Shown here: one piece after another, positions 51,130 through 54,477 of the stretch | Numbering within the stretch: position 1 is the stretch's first letter | How the letters are laid out: each line of letters begins with the position of its first letter | The notes under the pieces: model-generated | Seen by the model: only the letters and a program-made list of their open reading frames with translations | What the model was told of the DNA's origin: nothing | Database searches by the model: none | Made by a program: the position numbers and the translations under genes | Assembly: GCA_945862495.1 (NCBI GenBank) | Contig: CAMAYM010000003.1 | Location: forward strand, 1 to 54,477 | Direction of reading: 5' to 3' | DNA length: 54,477 bases | DNA from: Bordetella parapertussis | Lineage (GTDB): Bacteria > Pseudomonadota > Gammaproteobacteria > Burkholderiales > Burkholderiaceae_B

Positions 51130-52038
51130 ATGGCGACTAAAAAACCAAAAGGTCTTGGCCGAGGACTCGAAGCATTGCTTGGCGCAGATGCGCCTGGACT
51201 AAGTCAACTCGGACAGACAGAAATAAATTCCGCATTGCCAAATGTCTTAGCAATTTCGAAACTACAAGCAGGAAAATACCAACCCAGAACGCGCATGGAT
51301 GAAGGCGCTTTAGCAGAGCTGGCGGACTCTATTCGAGCACAAGGCATCATGCAACCAATTTTAGTTCGACCTGTCGATGCGATAAAAGGACGCTATGAAA
51401 TTATTGCGGGTGAAAGACGTTTTAGAGCGGCTCAACTTGCAGGGTTAACCGAAGTGCCAGTTCTGGTCAAAGAGGTTGCCGACGAGCATGCGGCAGCCAT
51501 GGCTTTGATTGAAAACATTCAACGCGAAGATTTAAATCCTCTCGAAGAGGCACATGGTGTCAAACGATTACTAGAAGAGTTTGGATTGACCCACGAACAA
51601 GCCGCAATGGCCATTGGACGTTCGAGATCAGCAACAAGTAATTTATTAAGGCTAGTCAATTTAGCCGCCCCGATACAAACAATGTTGTTAGCAGGCGATA
51701 TTGACATGGGCCATGCACGCGCACTGCTTGCGGTTGATAATGCGACGCAAATTCAGCTTGCCAATCAGATTATTGCTAAAAGACTTTCTGTACGAGAAGC
51801 AGAAAAGCTTGTTTCTCAAATAGGCTCAGAGAGCAAAACAAAAATAGCAAAAAAAGATAAAACTGGCACGAGAGATGTTGCGCGCCTCGAAGAAACATTA
51901 TCAGATCAATTGGGCACAAAAGTTTTATTGAAGGCAAACGCAAAAGGTCGCGGCCAGTTGATCGTAGATTTTCATGGTTGGGAACATTGTTCCGCACTTA
52001 TAGAAAAAATGCATCTAAAAGAAGAGTTAGAAAATTAA
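51130..52038 (+). CDS. parB: Chromosome partitioning protein ParB (Spo0J)
   Basis: 302 residues from ATG 51130, with AGGA 6 bases upstream. CTP-dependent clamp that binds parS. N terminus KPKGLGRGLEALLG, then the ParB-box region: LQAGKYQPRTRMDEGALAELADSIRAQGIMQPILVRP, the CTP-binding GERRFRAAQLAGL, the helix-turn-helix HEQAAMAIGRSRSATSNLLRLVNL, and a C-terminal dimerisation domain. Its targets parS 1-3 lie about 3.5 kb upstream. Confidence 0.97.
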   Translation: MATKKPKGLGRGLEALLGADAPGLSQLGQTEINSALPNVLAISKLQAGKYQPRTRMDEGALAELADSIRAQGIMQPILVRPVDAIKGRYEIIAGERRFRAAQLAGLTEVPVLVKEVADEHAAAMALIENIQREDLNPLEEAHGVKRLLEEFGLTHEQAAMAIGRSRSATSNLLRLVNLAAPIQTMLLAGDIDMGHARALLAVDNATQIQLANQIIAKRLSVREAEKLVSQIGSESKTKIAKKDKTGTRDVARLEETLSDQLGTKVLLKANAKGRGQLIVDFHGWEHCSALIEKMHLKEELEN

Positions 52039-52065
52039 ATTTGTCATGTAAATAAAAGAGACGAT

Positions 52066-53685
52066 ATGAACAGTAAAATCATAAATAAAATTTCACCCGC
52101 AACGCTTAAGCAGTGGTTACATGATGGTGAAGAAGTTTCGGTGCTAGACATCCGTGAGCACGGACAGTATGGAGAGGAGCATCTGTTTTATGTTGTATCA
52201 GTACCTTACAGCAAGCTTGAAGTCGAGGTTGCAAGATTGGTACCACGCAAAAATGTACGAATGGTTTTGGTCGGAGACGAGCAGGGTGTAATAACAAGCA
52301 AAGCCTTCCAACGCCTCCTTGCAATGGGCTATCAAAATATCAACATGCTGGATGGTGCAATGCCTGCTTGGAAAAAAGCAGGTTTAGAAGTTTTTGCAGG
52401 CGTCAATTTACCTAGCAAAGCGTTTGGCGAACTCGCTGAACATGCTTTCAACACACCTCGCATTACTGCGTTGGAGCTCAATCAAAAAATAACATCAAAA
52501 GAAAACATGGTCATCCTAGACGGACGCCCTTTCGCTGAATACAAAAAAATGAGTATTCCCACGGCAGTTTGTTGCCCAAATGGAGAGTTGGCGCTGCGAA
52601 TAGATGAGATTGCTCCAGACCCAGAAACGACAATTATCATTAATTGTGCGGGAAGAACGCGAAGCATTATTGGTGCACAAACACTCATCAACTTAGGGAT
52701 TCCAAACAAAGTACTTGCGCTTGAAAATGGAACGCAAGGTTGGTACTTACAAGACCTACCGCTGGACCATGGACAAACAAGAAAGTATCCTGATCACATC
52801 AATGATGCCGGAATGCATGCACGTAAATTGCGGGCACGAACACTTGCTGAAAAACATAATGTCCAATTTGTTGACAGCAACATTGTTCATGCCTGGCTAA
52901 AAGAAAAAGATCGCTCTACATATTTATGTGACGTGCGAACACCTGAAGAATATGCAAAGGGAACCGTGCTGAGTGCCCAGCACACGCCGGGTGGACAATT
53001 GGTTCAAGCCACAGATCAATATGTTGGAGTAAAAGGTGCCCGACTAGTACTGATTGATCAAGAAGGCATTCGTGCGCCTGCGATGGCGTCTTGGCTTGCT
53101 ATGTTGGGGTGGGAGGTCGCTGTATGGATAGATGCTTTTAAAGACGCGGCAACAAATGCGCAAAACAACGATAATAAAAAAGGCGCACATTACTTAGATG
53201 ACATTATTTCATCCAAAGACATCTCGCAAATAGGAAGTGAACAAATTGCTACGCTTATGCAATCAGGCGTGAAGGTGATTGATTTGCGCCCAAGTATGAA
53301 ATTTAGAGAAACACATATATTGGGGTCAGTATGGTCAATACGCCCCAACCTTTCTCAATTGAAGCAAGTCTCAAAAGAAAAATCTATTTTATTGATTGCA
53401 GAAGATATTGAGACAGCAAAACTTGCATCGCTAGACCTACGAGAAATGGGGATTCAACAGATTTACGTCAATGTCGACACCCCAAGTCTTTGGAAGGCTG
53501 CAAAGCTCCCCTTGGAATCTTCACCAAGTATGCCAACAAATGAGCAATGTATTGACTACTTGTTTTTTGTTCATGACAGACATGATGGAAATAAGGCTGC
53601 AGCAAGACAATACTTAGCGTGGGAAATGAATTTGCTCGCACAAATCGATGATTTAGAAAAAAACACCTTTAAATTGCCACATTAA
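52066..53685 (+). CDS. Four-domain rhodanese protein, mostly inactive sites
   Basis: 539 residues with four tandem rhodanese-like domains, at about residues 8-110, 130-238, 262-365 and 385-490, and a helical tail. Domain 2 alone has the catalytic cysteine loop (NCAGRTRSI). The corresponding loops in domain 1 (VGDEQGVI), 3 (IDQEGIRA) and 4 (AEDIETAK) lack cysteine, so they are predicted to be non-catalytic. A cytoplasmic sulfurtransferase or persulfide-binding role is plausible. The gene follows parB by 27 bases and is probably in the same transcript. The family is known; the target is not. Confidence 0.82.
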   Translation: MNSKIINKISPATLKQWLHDGEEVSVLDIREHGQYGEEHLFYVVSVPYSKLEVEVARLVPRKNVRMVLVGDEQGVITSKAFQRLLAMGYQNINMLDGAMPAWKKAGLEVFAGVNLPSKAFGELAEHAFNTPRITALELNQKITSKENMVILDGRPFAEYKKMSIPTAVCCPNGELALRIDEIAPDPETTIIINCAGRTRSIIGAQTLINLGIPNKVLALENGTQGWYLQDLPLDHGQTRKYPDHINDAGMHARKLRARTLAEKHNVQFVDSNIVHAWLKEKDRSTYLCDVRTPEEYAKGTVLSAQHTPGGQLVQATDQYVGVKGARLVLIDQEGIRAPAMASWLAMLGWEVAVWIDAFKDAATNAQNNDNKKGAHYLDDIISSKDISQIGSEQIATLMQSGVKVIDLRPSMKFRETHILGSVWSIRPNLSQLKQVSKEKSILLIAEDIETAKLASLDLREMGIQQIYVNVDTPSLWKAAKLPLESSPSMPTNEQCIDYLFFVHDRHDGNKAAARQYLAWEMNLLAQIDDLEKNTFKLPH

Positions 53686-53776
53686 ACAGAAAAACCAAGG
53701 ACTATTTAGCCCGGTCGGTGCGGCGTTAATTGAAATAAAAGTTAAAGCCATCATGTCATATAAGAGTCCTAAGCTC

Positions 53777-53805
53777 TTGACAATTAGGAAAACTTCGTTC
53801 ATAAT
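53777..53805 (+). promoter_or_regulatory. Strong promoter for the tRNA-tuf transcript
   Basis: TTGACA (53777-53782), a 17-base spacer, CATAAT (53800-53805). This is a near-ideal sigma-70 promoter, placing the start at about 53812, nine bases before tRNA-Tyr. It fits stable RNA transcription. The preceding 90 bases after the rhodanese stop show no other feature. Confidence 0.85.
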
Positions 53806-53820
53806 CGTTGGTTCTCTTGT

Positions 53821-53907
53821 GGAGAGGTGCCCGAGTGGTTAAAGGGGGCAGACTGTAAATCTGTTGGCCTTGCGCCTACGTTGGTTCGAATCCAACCTTC
53901 TCCACCA
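53821..53907 (+). tRNA. tRNA-Tyr (anticodon GTA)
   Basis: Cloverleaf with acceptor GGAGAGG pairing to CCTTCTCC, a long variable arm as in tyrosine tRNAs, anticodon loop CTGTAAATC with GTA, T-loop GGTTCGAATCC and encoded CCA (53905-53907). First of three tRNA genes ahead of tuf. Confidence 0.97.
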
Positions 53908-53944
53908 AGGGGCGACTGTTTAGACGGACGCAAACTCGATACGG

Positions 53945-54018
53945 GCGGGTGTAGCTCAATGGTAGAGCAGAAGCCTTCCAAGCTTACGACGAGGGTTCGA
54001 TTCCCTTCACCCGCTCCA
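53945..54018 (+). tRNA. tRNA-Gly (anticodon TCC)
   Basis: Acceptor GCGGGTG pairs with CACCCGC, D-arm TAGCTCAATGGTAGAGCA, anticodon loop CTTCCAA with TCC, T-loop GGTTCGATTCC, discriminator T and encoded CCA. 74 bases. Confidence 0.97.
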
Positions 54019-54142
54019 GTAGCAAGTGCAGGTACCTAAACAGATATGCGGTTTTAGAGCAGTAAAAGAGAAGTAAAAGAAAGCGAGAGAAGAGAGTGGT
54101 TGTAGTACCAATTTAGGTTCGTGGGGCATGCCCGGCGAATGC
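54019..54142 (+). other. Spacer between tRNA-Gly and tRNA-Thr
   Basis: 124 bases without a gene, unusually rich in purines from about 54060 to 54100 (runs such as AAAAGAGAAG). GTACC and GGTACC copies near its ends and TTTAGG/CCTAAA could pair, making a long-range fold that may guide processing of the tRNA precursor. No gene or terminator is visible. Confidence 0.4.
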
Positions 54143-54217
<75 letters not shown>

Positions 54218-54304
54218 GAAGCCATACAGAATTTAGTTTTACGATTACAAAACAGATTTAATTTAACCAATCTTATTAGTGTCATCTCAGGTCAGGAGTC
54301 AGCC

Positions 54305-54477
54305 ATGGCAAAAGGTAAATTCGAACGTACCAAACCACACGTTAACGTCGGCACAATCGGCCACGTTGACCACGGCAAAACGACGTTGACTGCAGCGATC
54401 ACGACTGTTTTGTCCAAGAAGTTTGGTGGCGAAGCAAAAGGCTACGCGCAGATCGATGCCGCTCCCGAAGAGCGTGC
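54305..54477 (+). CDS. tuf: Elongation factor Tu, N-terminal part (3' end outside window)
   Basis: ATG 54305 follows AGGAG about 8 bases upstream. The visible 57 codons read MAKGKFERTKPHVNVGTIGHVDHGKTTLTAAITTVLSK and onward to the window edge, with the G1 motif GHVDHGKT. EF-Tu carries aminoacyl-tRNA to the ribosome. It is truncated by the end of the window. Order tRNA-Tyr, -Gly, -Thr, tuf is conserved in proteobacteria, where secE and nusG follow. Confidence 0.97.
   Translation, partial: MAKGKFERTKPHVNVGTIGHVDHGKTTLTAAITTVLSKKFGGEAKGYAQIDAAPEER

Overview
This window is chromosomal DNA of a betaproteobacterium of the order Burkholderiales, most likely family Alcaligenaceae (Bordetella relatives). 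The placement rests on the dnaN/dnaA/rpmH and mnmG-rsmG-parA-parB arrangements, a long-form LeuA, family signatures such as DUF1840, DUF3429 and DUF455, and the tRNA-Tyr/Gly/Thr-tuf order. No species can be named from the sequence alone. Nearly all of it is core genome. I see no insertion sequence, prophage, CRISPR array or rRNA gene.

Layout. 1-2664: the tail of a sulfur-oxidation (sox) cluster: the 3' end of soxB, a periplasmic DsrE-like protein, a secreted metallo-beta-lactamase-fold protein and a convergent TlpA-like thioredoxin. 2758-9205: ppa, then small metabolic groups (alpha/beta hydrolase + gamma-glutamyltransferase family + PaiB-like FMN protein; class II aldolase; 2-hydroxyacid dehydrogenase). 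9206-15287: rhlE, prfC, an unknown membrane-anchored protein, rpoN, and a two-helix membrane protein. 15288-17365: leuA with a 400-base structured leader that may attenuate transcription. 17422-24261: DUF455, DUF3429, a SET-domain methyltransferase, and the run smg-gluQ-topB-panB. 24386-30688: the two methylcrotonyl-CoA carboxylase subunits, divergent from a metallo-hydrolase, a MetC-like PLP enzyme and a DUF1330 protein across a putative LiuR-type operator. 30753-35481: dsbA, a SPOR protein, argS, DUF1840 and an iron-type alcohol dehydrogenase.

35499-54477 is the replication-origin domain. gyrB, dnaN and dnaA run leftward; rpmH, rnpA, yidD, yidC and mnmE run rightward. Then come an AT-rich 418-base gap with DnaA boxes, a leftward aminotransferase, a rightward AbrB-type membrane protein, a second DnaA-box cluster, three parS sites, and mnmG-rsmG-parA-parB. 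A four-domain rhodanese protein, three tRNAs and the start of tuf end the window.

The most noteworthy points are the apparent splitting of the origin region by two metabolic genes, a parS site overlapping the predicted mnmG operon promoter, the leuA leader, and a SET-domain methyltransferase encoded close to a topoisomerase III with a histone-H1-like lysine/alanine tail. I found no wholly new multi-gene system; the candidates for new biology are regulatory.
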